Assembly: GCA_019119675.1 (NCBI GenBank)
Contig: DWWO01000005.1
Coordinates: 1-42,381, forward strand
Length of the DNA: 42,381 bases
Direction of reading: 5' to 3'
DNA from: Candidatus Mediterraneibacter faecipullorum
GTDB taxonomy: Bacteria > Bacillota > Clostridia > Lachnospirales > Lachnospiraceae
The notes beneath the pieces were generated by a model. It searched no databases, was not told the origin of the DNA, and saw nothing but the letters and a program-made list of their open reading frames with translations. The translations under genes were made by a program, and so were the position numbers. Below are positions 33,406 through 41,235 of the stretch, piece by piece (position 1 is the stretch's first letter; every line of letters starts with the position of its first letter).

Positions 33406-34689
33406 ATGGGACAAGGCAGTATCATTGGATATGAGATAAATGAAAAGACATGTCAGATCAGTTTTTATAATGAACAGGAAATGGAGCCGGACACCCTGGA
33501 GGTGGATTCCGATAATTACCAGATTCCTCTTATCATAGGAAAACTCAGAGACACATGGGCATACGGCAAAGAAGCAAAGAGGCTTGTAAGCATCAAGGAG
33601 GGGTTCACAGTCACCCGCCTGCTCGGCAAAAGCCTTGCGGGCGACAAGATTGAGTTCGGTGAAGAAACTTACGATGCAGTCTGGCTGCTCTCCCGGTTTA
33701 TCCAGATGTCGCTGCAGTCATTTCCGGTGATCGACGGCATTGTATTTACTGTTCCGGCGCTTACCGAAGAACTGGCACAGATGCTGCGCGGGATCGCTGC
33801 CCGGATGAATATTGATAAAAGACATGTTTTTATACAGGATTATAAGGAGAGTTTCTGCAATTACCTGTTTTATCAGCCGAAGGAACTTTGGCAGTACGAT
33901 GCAGCTCTGTTCTGCTGTGACAGAAACGAGATAAAAGCATACATGCTTCGCCGGCTCCGTCCGGGACTGGGAGGCGGCAAGACTACATTTGTGACAGTAG
34001 ATGAAGTGGCCAGCGCACATATGAAGGAACTGGCGATGGTATATCCGGTGCTCAATGAAGACAAAGCAAAAGAAGCGGATGCTATGTTCTGTAAATTTAT
34101 CGAGAGTGTGTTTGACAAAAGGATCGTATCTTCTGTCTTTCTGACGGGGGAAGGGTTTGAGAACAACTGGTATCCGAAAGCGCTCCGCGTTCTGTGCAAC
34201 GGAAGACGTGCATTTATCGGGAACAATCTTTACAGTAAGGGTGCATGTTATACTGCATACAGGAAACTTTACATGCATATCGAGAATCCGGTCTATCTCT
34301 CTGAGGATAAGCTGACTGACCAGATTACTGTAAATATGCGCGTGGACGGGCAGGAGATGTGGTATCCGATCGTATCATGGGGAGCTCACTGGTATGAATC
34401 TAATAACCAGTGGGAGGTGCTCTGTGAGGATATGGACGAAATTGAATTCCATATTGAATCTCTGATCCAGGGCAATGTAAGGACAGAGAAAATATCGCTT
34501 GCACGGCTGCCGAAACGTTCGGAGTATTCTGTCCGCCTGCAGCTCGAGACGGTTTTTCTCGATAATAAGACATGCAGGATCACGGTGAGAGATGCAGGAT
34601 TTGGAGATTTCTTTCCGGCGACCGATTTTCATGCCGAGAAGACGATACATTTAGGAGGCAACGATGGGAAGTTTAATTCTTTGTCATGA
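33406..34689 (+). CDS. Divergent Hsp70/actin-fold protein of unknown function (DUF5716-like)
   Basis: A 427-residue protein whose layout follows the Hsp70/actin ATPase fold: SIIGYEINEKTCQISFY at the N-terminus (phosphate-1 strand turn), IDGIVFTVPALTEE (112-122), a second-lobe start AALFCCDRNEIKAYML (166-181, phosphate-2 position), and VFLTGEGF (244-251) with NNLYSKGACYTA (273-284), matching the adenosine-site and GAA-type segments. The glycine-rich DLGTT and GGGT turns are missing, so nucleotide binding may be altered or lost. A beta-rich C-terminal extension (about 300-420) follows, like a substrate-binding domain. I associate it with DUF5716. AAGGAGGG precedes the ATG at 33406; the upstream ATG at 33355 lies inside the previous gene. 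The next gene overlaps its 3' end. Confidence 0.78.
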   Translation: MGQGSIIGYEINEKTCQISFYNEQEMEPDTLEVDSDNYQIPLIIGKLRDTWAYGKEAKRLVSIKEGFTVTRLLGKSLAGDKIEFGEETYDAVWLLSRFIQMSLQSFPVIDGIVFTVPALTEELAQMLRGIAARMNIDKRHVFIQDYKESFCNYLFYQPKELWQYDAALFCCDRNEIKAYMLRRLRPGLGGGKTTFVTVDEVASAHMKELAMVYPVLNEDKAKEADAMFCKFIESVFDKRIVSSVFLTGEGFENNWYPKALRVLCNGRRAFIGNNLYSKGACYTAYRKLYMHIENPVYLSEDKLTDQITVNMRVDGQEMWYPIVSWGAHWYESNNQWEVLCEDMDEIEFHIESLIQGNVRTEKISLARLPKRSEYSVRLQLETVFLDNKTCRITVRDAGFGDFFPATDFHAEKTIHLGGNDGKFNSLS

Positions 34690-35431
34690 CAGACATGCCG
34701 CACATTCCTATGAGATCACGAGGATACACTGCCGTATTTTTACGATCGAAGAGCTGTGCTACTATCTTTGTAATAACCTCTATCTGATCGATTATACGAT
34801 CATGAATACACAGCTCTGCGACTGGCTGGATGAAGAGCTGGGAATGGACAGGCTGGCATCTGATCTGAGGGATGTGCTCCGGCTTCACGGATCTGTGGAA
34901 AAATTCGTGCTCACCATCCTGAAAGCGTCAAAAATCTACCGGGAGCCGGAAATGATCCGCATCCAGAATGTTCTGGAGCATCTGAAAAATCAGAAAGATA
35001 TCGAGCGGCAGAAATATAAAGGAGACAATCTTCTGGAGAGCGGGGAAGTGGAGGAGGCGATCCTCGTCTATCAGGCGATCCTTAATCAGGAAAAAGACGA
35101 GTCTGTGGATGAAAAATTTTATGGCAAGATCTATGCAGGTCTTGGAGCGGCATATGGGCGCCTGTTCCTTTATCAGGAGGCGGCTCGAATGTACGACAGG
35201 GCCTATCAGATCTGTCAGGATAAAGCACTCATCAAACCATATCTCTACGCATCCTATAAATATATGTCTCTGGAGGAATACCATATACTTATTACAAAAC
35301 AGGATGACTATATGGAAATCAATGCGCAGATGCGCCGGGAGATAGATGAGATACGGAAAAATATGCCGGAAGAGACGGATCCGGATCTCATAGAGAAATG
35401 GAAACGGCAGCACAGGAGGAATCACGCATAG
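34664..35431 (+). CDS. TPR-repeat protein of unknown function
   Basis: A 255-residue protein, mostly helical. The N-terminal 100 residues (IFTIEELCYYLCNNLYLID ... LRLHGSVEKFVLTILKAS) form a conserved-looking helical domain. Residues about 120-225 hold TPR-like pairs (GDNLLESGEVEEAILVYQAIL; YAGLGAAYGRLFLYQEAARMYDRAYQI). The end is highly basic (KWKRQHRRNH). TAGGAGG precedes the ATG at 34664, which lies 26 bases inside the preceding gene, so translation is coupled and the products are probably made in fixed ratio. I expect it to be a partner of the Hsp70/actin-fold protein, by analogy with TPR cochaperones; that is inference. Confidence 0.78.
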   Translation: MGSLILCHDRHAAHSYEITRIHCRIFTIEELCYYLCNNLYLIDYTIMNTQLCDWLDEELGMDRLASDLRDVLRLHGSVEKFVLTILKASKIYREPEMIRIQNVLEHLKNQKDIERQKYKGDNLLESGEVEEAILVYQAILNQEKDESVDEKFYGKIYAGLGAAYGRLFLYQEAARMYDRAYQICQDKALIKPYLYASYKYMSLEEYHILITKQDDYMEINAQMRREIDEIRKNMPEETDPDLIEKWKRQHRRNHA

Positions 35432-35473
35432 CATGCCATCGCAACTCAGAAATGTATCTGTTAAAACTTGGGT

Positions 35474-35502
35474 TTGACAGCAGGATATCCGTGTGTTAGA
35501 AT
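35474..35502 (+). promoter_or_regulatory. Promoter of the amino-acid ABC transporter operon
   Basis: TTGACA (35474-35479), 17 bases, TAGAAT (35497-35502), 86 bases before the start codon. No terminator is evident between the TPR gene and this promoter. Confidence 0.72.
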
Positions 35503-35556
35503 ACAACAGTAACTTTACCGTAGTGCAGTGACTCATTGGTAGAGAAAAAAAGCGAT

Positions 35557-35570
35557 GCCGGATATCCGGC
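35557..35570. promoter_or_regulatory. Perfect 14-bp palindrome next to the ribosome binding site
   Basis: GCCGGATATCCGGC is a perfect palindrome two bases upstream of the GGAGGT site. It could be a DNA-level operator in the leader or a small RNA hairpin that affects translation. Confidence 0.45.
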
Positions 35571-35588
35571 GATGGAGGTAATGCGATT

Positions 35589-36425
35589 ATGAAAAAGAGA
35601 GTATTAAGTGTACTGCTCTGTGCAGGGATGGCAGTTTCTATGCTGGCGGGCTGTGGTTCCGGAAATTCAGATTCTGCATCTGATGCAGGAACAGATACAG
35701 AGCAGAGCAGTGAGAGCGAAAGCGATAAGGCATATGTCCAGGATAAGGGGACGCTTGTAGTAGGTATCACAAACTTTGAACCTATGGATTATCAGGATGA
35801 CAACGGCGACTGGATCGGATTCGATGCCGATATGGCGAAAGCTTTCGGCGAGAGTCTGGGCGTGGACGTGGAGTTTGTAGAGATCGACTGGGACAACAAG
35901 ATCCTTGAGCTGGACAGCCAGACAATTGACTGTGTATGGAACGGCATGACACTTACAGATGAAGTGACGAGCTCTATGGAGTGCACGGACGCATATCTGA
36001 ATAATGCACAGGTTGTTGTAGTACCGGCGGATGTTGCAGACCAGTATCAGGATGAAGACAGCTTATCTGACCTGAACTTTGCTGTTGAGGCGGGAAGTGC
36101 CGGAGAGGAACAGGTCAGTGAGAGAGGTCTGAACTACACTGCAGTGACGGCACAGGCTGACGCCCTGATGGAGGTCGCTGCGGGGACTTCAGATGCGGCG
36201 GTGATCGATTCTCTGATGGCAGCAGCTATGATCGGAGAGGGAACAAGCTATTCAGACCTTACATATACGATCAGCTTAAACAGTGAAGAGTATGGCGTAG
36301 GATTCCGCAAAGGCTCTGATCTGGCAGAAGAGCTGAACAATTTCTTTGCACAGAGCTATGAGGATGGAACAATGCAGGCGTGTGCTGAAGAATACAAAGT
36401 ACAGGCTGCGCTGATCGAGCAGTAA
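35589..36425 (+). CDS. Polar amino-acid ABC transporter, substrate-binding lipoprotein
   Basis: A 278-residue periplasmic-binding-protein-type lipoprotein. The signal MKKRVLSVLLCAGMAVSMLAGC ends in a lipobox LAGC with C22 lipidated; a Ser/Asp-rich linker follows. The SBP family 3 domain starts at GTLVVGITNFEPMDYQDDNGDWIGFDADMAKAF and contains the ARTDEV-type strand as WNGMTLTDEV. It captures a polar amino acid (glutamine, cystine or similar) outside the membrane and delivers it to the permease next door. GGAGGTAATG is upstream of the ATG. Substrate specificity not readable. Confidence 0.93.
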   Translation: MKKRVLSVLLCAGMAVSMLAGCGSGNSDSASDAGTDTEQSSESESDKAYVQDKGTLVVGITNFEPMDYQDDNGDWIGFDADMAKAFGESLGVDVEFVEIDWDNKILELDSQTIDCVWNGMTLTDEVTSSMECTDAYLNNAQVVVVPADVADQYQDEDSLSDLNFAVEAGSAGEEQVSERGLNYTAVTAQADALMEVAAGTSDAAVIDSLMAAAMIGEGTSYSDLTYTISLNSEEYGVGFRKGSDLAEELNNFFAQSYEDGTMQACAEEYKVQAALIEQ

Positions 36426-36450
36426 TCAAAAAAGAGACAGAGGTTACAAC

Positions 36451-37137
36451 ATGGATTTGATAATGGAACAGTTTCCTATCGTTTTCAATGCGCTAAACGT
36501 AGGATTTTTACAGACGTTAAAACTGTTTTTTGTGACACTTCTGGGAGCAATCCCGCTGGGACTGGTCATATCTTTCGGATCGATGTCACGGTTCAGACCG
36601 TTAAGCTATATTACAAAGATCATTGTATGGATCATCAGAGGTACTCCTCTGATGATCCAATTGCTGATTATCTTTTATTTTCCGGGGATCGTCCTGGGCA
36701 ATAATATCTGGGGCGGGAGCGAGAGCGGAAGGTTTCTGGCGGCGTCAGTCGCTTTTATCTTTAATTATGCCTGCTACTTCTCTGAAATCTACAGAGGCGG
36801 GATCCAGGGTGTGCCAAAGGGGCAGGAAGAGGCCGGGCTTGTGCTTGGCATGACGAGAAGCCAGATCTTCTTTAAGGTCACACTGCTCCAGATGATCAAG
36901 CGGATCGTGCCGCCGATGGCGAATGAGATCATCACGCTCGTAAAGGATACATCCCTTGCGCGGATCATTGCACTGCAGGAGATCATATGGGCCGGCCAGG
37001 CGTTCTTAAAAGGATCACAGGGCATTGCCGGTGAGATCTGGCCGCTGTTCTTTACCGCTGTCTACTATCTGATCTTCAGCGGAATTCTGACTGTCCTGCT
37101 GGGACGTCTTGAGAAGAAACTGGACTATTTCAGATAG
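36451..37137 (+). CDS. Polar amino-acid ABC transporter, permease
   Basis: A 228-residue HisM/GlnP-type permease with about five membrane helices. The N-terminal helix, RGTPLMIQL (63-71) and the EAA-loop GIQGVPKGQEEAGLVLGMTRSQIF (117-140), which docks on the ATPase, are clear. It is 25 bases after the binding-protein gene and 13 bases before the ATPase gene. A single permease gene is present, so it probably forms a homodimer. Confidence 0.94.
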   Translation: MDLIMEQFPIVFNALNVGFLQTLKLFFVTLLGAIPLGLVISFGSMSRFRPLSYITKIIVWIIRGTPLMIQLLIIFYFPGIVLGNNIWGGSESGRFLAASVAFIFNYACYFSEIYRGGIQGVPKGQEEAGLVLGMTRSQIFFKVTLLQMIKRIVPPMANEIITLVKDTSLARIIALQEIIWAGQAFLKGSQGIAGEIWPLFFTAVYYLIFSGILTVLLGRLEKKLDYFR

Positions 37138-37150
37138 GAGGAAAACGCAT

Positions 37151-37936
37151 ATGTCGATTCTTGAAGTAGAACATTTAAGTAAGAATTTTGAAAGAACAGA
37201 AGTGCTGAAAGACATTAGTTTTTCGCTGGAAAAAGGAAAAGTACTGTCTATTATCGGTTCATCGGGAAGTGGAAAAACAACATTGCTCAGATGCCTGAAT
37301 TTTCTGGAACGTCCGGACGGCGGAGCTATCCGCGTAAACGGCGAGACATTGTTTGACGCGAATGATCCGGTGACGACACAGGAGTCAGAGATACGCAGGA
37401 AACGGCTCCATTTTGGCCTGGTATTTCAGTCCTTTAATTTATTTCCGCAATATACGGCTCTTGGAAATGTTATGCTCGCTAAGGAGCTGCTTGAGAAAGA
37501 GCGCCCGGACTATAAGGCCAGAAAGAAAGAAATACATGTAGAGATCGAGCAGGAGGCAAAAAAACTGCTGGATCAGATGGGACTTTCCGACAGAATGAAT
37601 AATTATCCGCATCAGTTGTCAGGAGGGCAGTGCCAGCGTGTTGCGATCGCAAGGGCTCTTGCCCTGAAACCGGACATCCTGTGTTTTGATGAACCGACAT
37701 CTGCACTTGATCCCGAGCTGACAGGGGAAGTACTGAAAGTGATCCAGGGGCTGGCGGACCAGGAGACAACAATGATCATTGTCACACATGAAATGGCGTT
37801 TGCACGGGATGTCTCAAGCCAGGTTATCTTTATGGATGACGGCTGTATCCTGGAACAGGGAACGCCGGAGGAAGTGTTCGAAAATCCACGGGAAGAGCGT
37901 ACACGGCAATTTTTGTCACGTTATACAAAAGGATGA
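37151..37936 (+). CDS. Polar amino-acid ABC transporter, ATP-binding protein
   Basis: A 261-residue GlnQ/HisP-type ATPase. Walker A is GSSGSGKTTL (36-45), the signature LSGGQCQRVAIARAL, and Walker B ILCFDEPTSALDPE, followed by the IVTHEM switch histidine. A longer than usual insert (EKERPDYKARKKEIHVEIEQ) sits between Q-loop and signature. The ATG at 37151 follows AGGAGG; an in-frame ATG at 37109 lies within the permease gene. Confidence 0.95.
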   Translation: MSILEVEHLSKNFERTEVLKDISFSLEKGKVLSIIGSSGSGKTTLLRCLNFLERPDGGAIRVNGETLFDANDPVTTQESEIRRKRLHFGLVFQSFNLFPQYTALGNVMLAKELLEKERPDYKARKKEIHVEIEQEAKKLLDQMGLSDRMNNYPHQLSGGQCQRVAIARALALKPDILCFDEPTSALDPELTGEVLKVIQGLADQETTMIIVTHEMAFARDVSSQVIFMDDGCILEQGTPEEVFENPREERTRQFLSRYTKG

Positions 37937-38037
37937 AAAACGGCAGATAAATTATCGACAAAATTGATAAATTGGATGCTATTTATTAAAAAAACTTATA
38001 AAACGGCTTGCTATAAAATAATGAGCCGGAGGGTTAC

Positions 38038-38075
38038 AAGGCAGGGGGGATTGTTGATTTTCCCCCTGCCTTATA
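38038..38075 (+). terminator. Terminator of the ABC transporter operon
   Basis: AAGGCAGGGGG (38038-38048) pairs with CCCCCTGCCTT (38062-38072). Followed by ATATTATA rather than a clean T-run. Its loop and right arm overlap the -35 and spacer of the purF promoter. Confidence 0.75.
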
Positions 38076-38082
38076 TTATAAT
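38054..38082 (+). promoter_or_regulatory. Probable purF promoter
   Basis: TTGATT (38054-38059), 17 bases, TATAAT (38077-38082), 81 bases before purF. It lies inside the terminator hairpin. No purine riboswitch or clear PurR box was recognised in the leader. Confidence 0.55.
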
Positions 38083-38162
38083 CGAACTTGCAGACGGGCA
38101 TTGGAATTGCTGGTCTGTACGAAACAGATTACCTGAACAGACTAGTAAGGAGCAGGATTTAG

Positions 38163-39590
38163 ATGACAGAATTTAGCAGGGTATCTACCGGGCTCGGCGA
38201 GGAATGCGGAGTCTTTGGCGCTTATGATATGGACGGAAATGATGTGGCACCGTCTATTTACTACGGACTGTTTGCATTGCAGCACAGAGGGCAGGAGAGC
38301 TGCGGGATCGCAGTGACTGATACAAATGGTCAGAGGAAAGTTCTTTCGAGAAAGGGACTTGGACATGTGAATGATGTTTTTGACGAGGCTGCACTCGGGG
38401 AGCTGAAAGGAAACCTTGGTGTAGGACATGTCCGCTATTCTACAGCGGGAGGCACCAGAGTGGAGAATGCGCAGCCACTTGTGATCAACTATGTGAAAGG
38501 AACATTGGCGATCGCTCATAACGGCAATCTTGTCAATGCGATCGAACTGCGTAAAGAGCTGGAGTATACCGGAGCAATCTTTCAGACAACAATTGATTCA
38601 GAAGTGATCGCGTATCATATAGCAAGAGAACGTCTCAATGTGAAAACGGCAGAAGAAGCAGTAAAGAACGCGATGAAAAAGATCAGGGGGGCTTATGCCC
38701 TTGTCGTTAACAGTCCGAGGAAAATGATCGGAGCGAGAGACCCGTTCGGACTGAAGCCGTTATGTATCGGACGGCGCGGCAGTACGTATTTCCTTGCGTC
38801 CGAGAGCTGCGCGATCACAGCGGTAGATGCAGAGTTCGTGCGAGATGTGCGGCCGGGCGAGATCGTAACGATCACACAGAAGGGAATCGCCTCTGATATG
38901 AGTATGGCAATTCCGGAGGAGAAACACGCACGGTGCATTTTCGAGTATATTTATTTTGCCCGTACGGACAGCAGGATTGACGGAGTCGAGGTCTATCATT
39001 CCAGGATACTGGCCGGGAAAGCCCTGGCAGAATCCTATCCGGTAGAAGCAGATCTTGTGGTAGGTGTGCCGGATTCCGGGCTGGTGGCGGCAAAAGGCTA
39101 TTCCGAATATTCAGGGATTCCGTACGGCATGGCTTTTCATAAGAACAGCTACGTGGGGAGGACATTTATCAAACCGAAACAGAGCGACCGTGAGTCCAGC
39201 GTGAAAATTAAGCTGAACGTAATTCCGGAAGTTGTCAGAGGGAAAAGGATCGTCATGGTCGATGATTCAATCGTGCGGGGGACGACCTGCGCGAATATAA
39301 TAAAGATGCTCAAAAGTGCAGGGGCAACGGAAGTGCACGTGCGTATCAGTTCGCCGCCGTTTCTGCATCCCTGTTATTTCGGGACAGATGTCCCTTCTGA
39401 TGACCAGCTGATCGCTCATTCGCACACACCGGAGCAGATCCGCCAGATGATCGGGGCAGACTCACTGGGATATATGGAGATCAGCAAACTGAGAGATATG
39501 GTTGGAGATTTAAAGTACTGCGATGCATGCTTTACAGGAAATTATCCCATGGAAGTTCCGGGGGAAGATATCAGCCATGCTTTTGAATGA
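38163..39590 (+). CDS. purF: Amidophosphoribosyltransferase
   Basis: A 475-residue enzyme for the first committed step of purine synthesis: PRPP plus glutamine to phosphoribosylamine. The N-terminal glutaminase nucleophile is C15 (EECGVFG), exposed after removal of a 14-residue propeptide as in the Bacillus enzyme. The PRPP motif is IVMVDDSIVRGTT (363-375). Cysteines C258, C404, C453 and C456 match the 4Fe-4S ligands of the oxygen-sensitive Firmicute type. AAGGAG precedes the ATG. purB follows by 48 bases. Confidence 0.97.
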   Translation: MTEFSRVSTGLGEECGVFGAYDMDGNDVAPSIYYGLFALQHRGQESCGIAVTDTNGQRKVLSRKGLGHVNDVFDEAALGELKGNLGVGHVRYSTAGGTRVENAQPLVINYVKGTLAIAHNGNLVNAIELRKELEYTGAIFQTTIDSEVIAYHIARERLNVKTAEEAVKNAMKKIRGAYALVVNSPRKMIGARDPFGLKPLCIGRRGSTYFLASESCAITAVDAEFVRDVRPGEIVTITQKGIASDMSMAIPEEKHARCIFEYIYFARTDSRIDGVEVYHSRILAGKALAESYPVEADLVVGVPDSGLVAAKGYSEYSGIPYGMAFHKNSYVGRTFIKPKQSDRESSVKIKLNVIPEVVRGKRIVMVDDSIVRGTTCANIIKMLKSAGATEVHVRISSPPFLHPCYFGTDVPSDDQLIAHSHTPEQIRQMIGADSLGYMEISKLRDMVGDLKYCDACFTGNYPMEVPGEDISHAFE

Positions 39591-39638
39591 TACGGCCTGT
39601 CCGTGTATTATAAAAAAGATAAAAAGGAGATTATGATT

Positions 39639-41072
39639 ATGTCAAATGACCGTTATGTAAGCCCGCTTTCTGAGCGTTATGCAAGTAAGGAGATGCAGTA
39701 TATTTTTTCACCGGACAAGAAGTTCCGTACATGGAGAAGACTCTGGATCGCTCTGGCTGAGACAGAGAAAGAGCTGGGCCTCAATATCACAGACGAGCAG
39801 ATCGAAGAGTTGAAAAGTCACGCGGATGATATCAACTATGACGTGGCAAAGGAGAGGGAGAAAGTCGTCCGTCATGATGTTATGTCCCATGTCTATGCAT
39901 ATGGCGTACAGTGTCCGAAGGCTAAAGGGATCATTCATCTCGGCGCGACTTCCTGCTATGTAGGAGATAATACAGATATCATTATCATGTCCGAAGCGCT
40001 GAAGCTGGTAAGAAAGAAACTGATCAATGTAATAGCAGAGCTGGCGAAATTCGCGGATGCACAGAAGAGCCAGCCTACACTTGCTTTCACTCATTTCCAG
40101 CCGGCACAGCCTACAACAGTAGGAAAACGAGCAACTCTGTGGATGCAGGAATTTGAGATGGATCTGGAGGATCTGGATTATGTGCTGGGAAGCCTGAAAC
40201 TGCTCGGATCAAAAGGAACGACAGGAACGCAGGCAAGTTTTCTTGAGCTCTTTGACGGAGACCAGGAAACGATTGACAAGATCGATCCGATGATCGCTGA
40301 GAAGATGGGATTTAAAGCATGTTATCCGGTATCCGGACAGACATATTCCAGAAAGGTGGATACAAGAGTGCTGAATGTACTTGCCGGAATCGCGGCAAGT
40401 GCCCACAAGTTCTCAAATGACATACGTCTCCTTCAGCATTTAAAAGAAATTGAGGAGCCTTTTGAGAAAACACAGATAGGTTCTTCTGCCATGGCGTATA
40501 AGAGAAATCCGATGCGGAGCGAACGGATAGCTTCACTGTCACGTTATGTGATGATCGACGCTCTGAATCCGGCGATCACATCGGCGACACAGTGGTTTGA
40601 ACGCACACTGGATGATTCTGCCAACAAACGATTGAGCGTTCCAGAGGGATTCCTTGCTATCGATGGCATTCTGGATCTGTGCCTGAATGTAGTGGATGGT
40701 CTTGTGGTATATCCGAAAGTAATTGAGAAGCGCCTGATGTCTGAGCTGCCATTTATGGCAACAGAGAATATCATGATGGATGCAGTGAAAGCGGGCGGCG
40801 ACAGGCAGGAACTGCACGAGAAGATCCGGGAGCTTTCTATGGAGGCTGGAAAAAACGTAAAGGAAAAAGGACAGGATAATAATCTGCTCGAACTGATCGC
40901 GGCGGATCCGGCTTTCAATCTGAGCCTTGAGGATCTGCAGAAGACAATGGATCCGTCAAAATATGTGGGAAGAGCAAAGGAACAGGTAGAAGCATATCTT
41001 AAAAACGTGATCGGTCCGCTGCTTGAAGAGAACAAAGAAGTGCTCGGGATGACAGCGCAGATCAATGTGTGA
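39639..41072 (+). CDS. purB: Adenylosuccinate lyase
   Basis: A 477-residue lyase of the fumarase superfamily that acts twice in purine synthesis, on SAICAR and on adenylosuccinate. Signatures are TSCYVGDNTDI, THFQPAQPTT with H152, and GSSAMAYKRNPMRSER (281-296) with the catalytic flexible-loop serine and K288/N290. AAGGAG stands nine bases before the ATG at 39639; ATG 39633 is too close to it. It forms an operon with purF and ends in a terminator. Confidence 0.97.
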   Translation: MSNDRYVSPLSERYASKEMQYIFSPDKKFRTWRRLWIALAETEKELGLNITDEQIEELKSHADDINYDVAKEREKVVRHDVMSHVYAYGVQCPKAKGIIHLGATSCYVGDNTDIIIMSEALKLVRKKLINVIAELAKFADAQKSQPTLAFTHFQPAQPTTVGKRATLWMQEFEMDLEDLDYVLGSLKLLGSKGTTGTQASFLELFDGDQETIDKIDPMIAEKMGFKACYPVSGQTYSRKVDTRVLNVLAGIAASAHKFSNDIRLLQHLKEIEEPFEKTQIGSSAMAYKRNPMRSERIASLSRYVMIDALNPAITSATQWFERTLDDSANKRLSVPEGFLAIDGILDLCLNVVDGLVVYPKVIEKRLMSELPFMATENIMMDAVKAGGDRQELHEKIRELSMEAGKNVKEKGQDNNLLELIAADPAFNLSLEDLQKTMDPSKYVGRAKEQVEAYLKNVIGPLLEENKEVLGMTAQINV

Positions 41073-41118
41073 TGTGTGATCCCGGAGTTTACTGTCAGAC
41101 CGGTATAAAGAAAACCGC

Positions 41119-41157
41119 AAAGGAATGTTGCGAATGATTGCGACATTCCTTTTTCTC
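41119..41157 (+). terminator. Terminator of purF-purB
   Basis: AAAGGAATGTTGC (41119-41131) pairs with GCGACATTCCTTT (41140-41152), one G-T wobble, followed by TTTCT. Confidence 0.88.
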
Positions 41158-41180
41158 TGGTATCTTATCTTCTGTAGGAT

Positions 41181-41203
41181 ATTATGGAAATTTTTTCCAT
41201 AAT
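41181..41203. promoter_or_regulatory. Perfect inverted repeat ATTATGGAAA / TTTCCATAAT, operator-like
   Basis: ATTATGGAAA (41181-41190) and TTTCCATAAT (41194-41203) are exact inverted arms separated by TTT. It is AT-rich with no T-run after it, and lies 33 bases before the surface-protein start, so it looks like a dimeric regulator site rather than a terminator. Confidence 0.55.
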
Positions 41204-41235
41204 GCTGTTGTGGTGATGAAAGGAAAGGGAGAATA

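Noticed and set aside
38083..38162. Purine riboswitch or T-box in the purF leader
   Set aside because: No conserved riboswitch core or T-box sequence recognised, and the leader is only about 75 bases.
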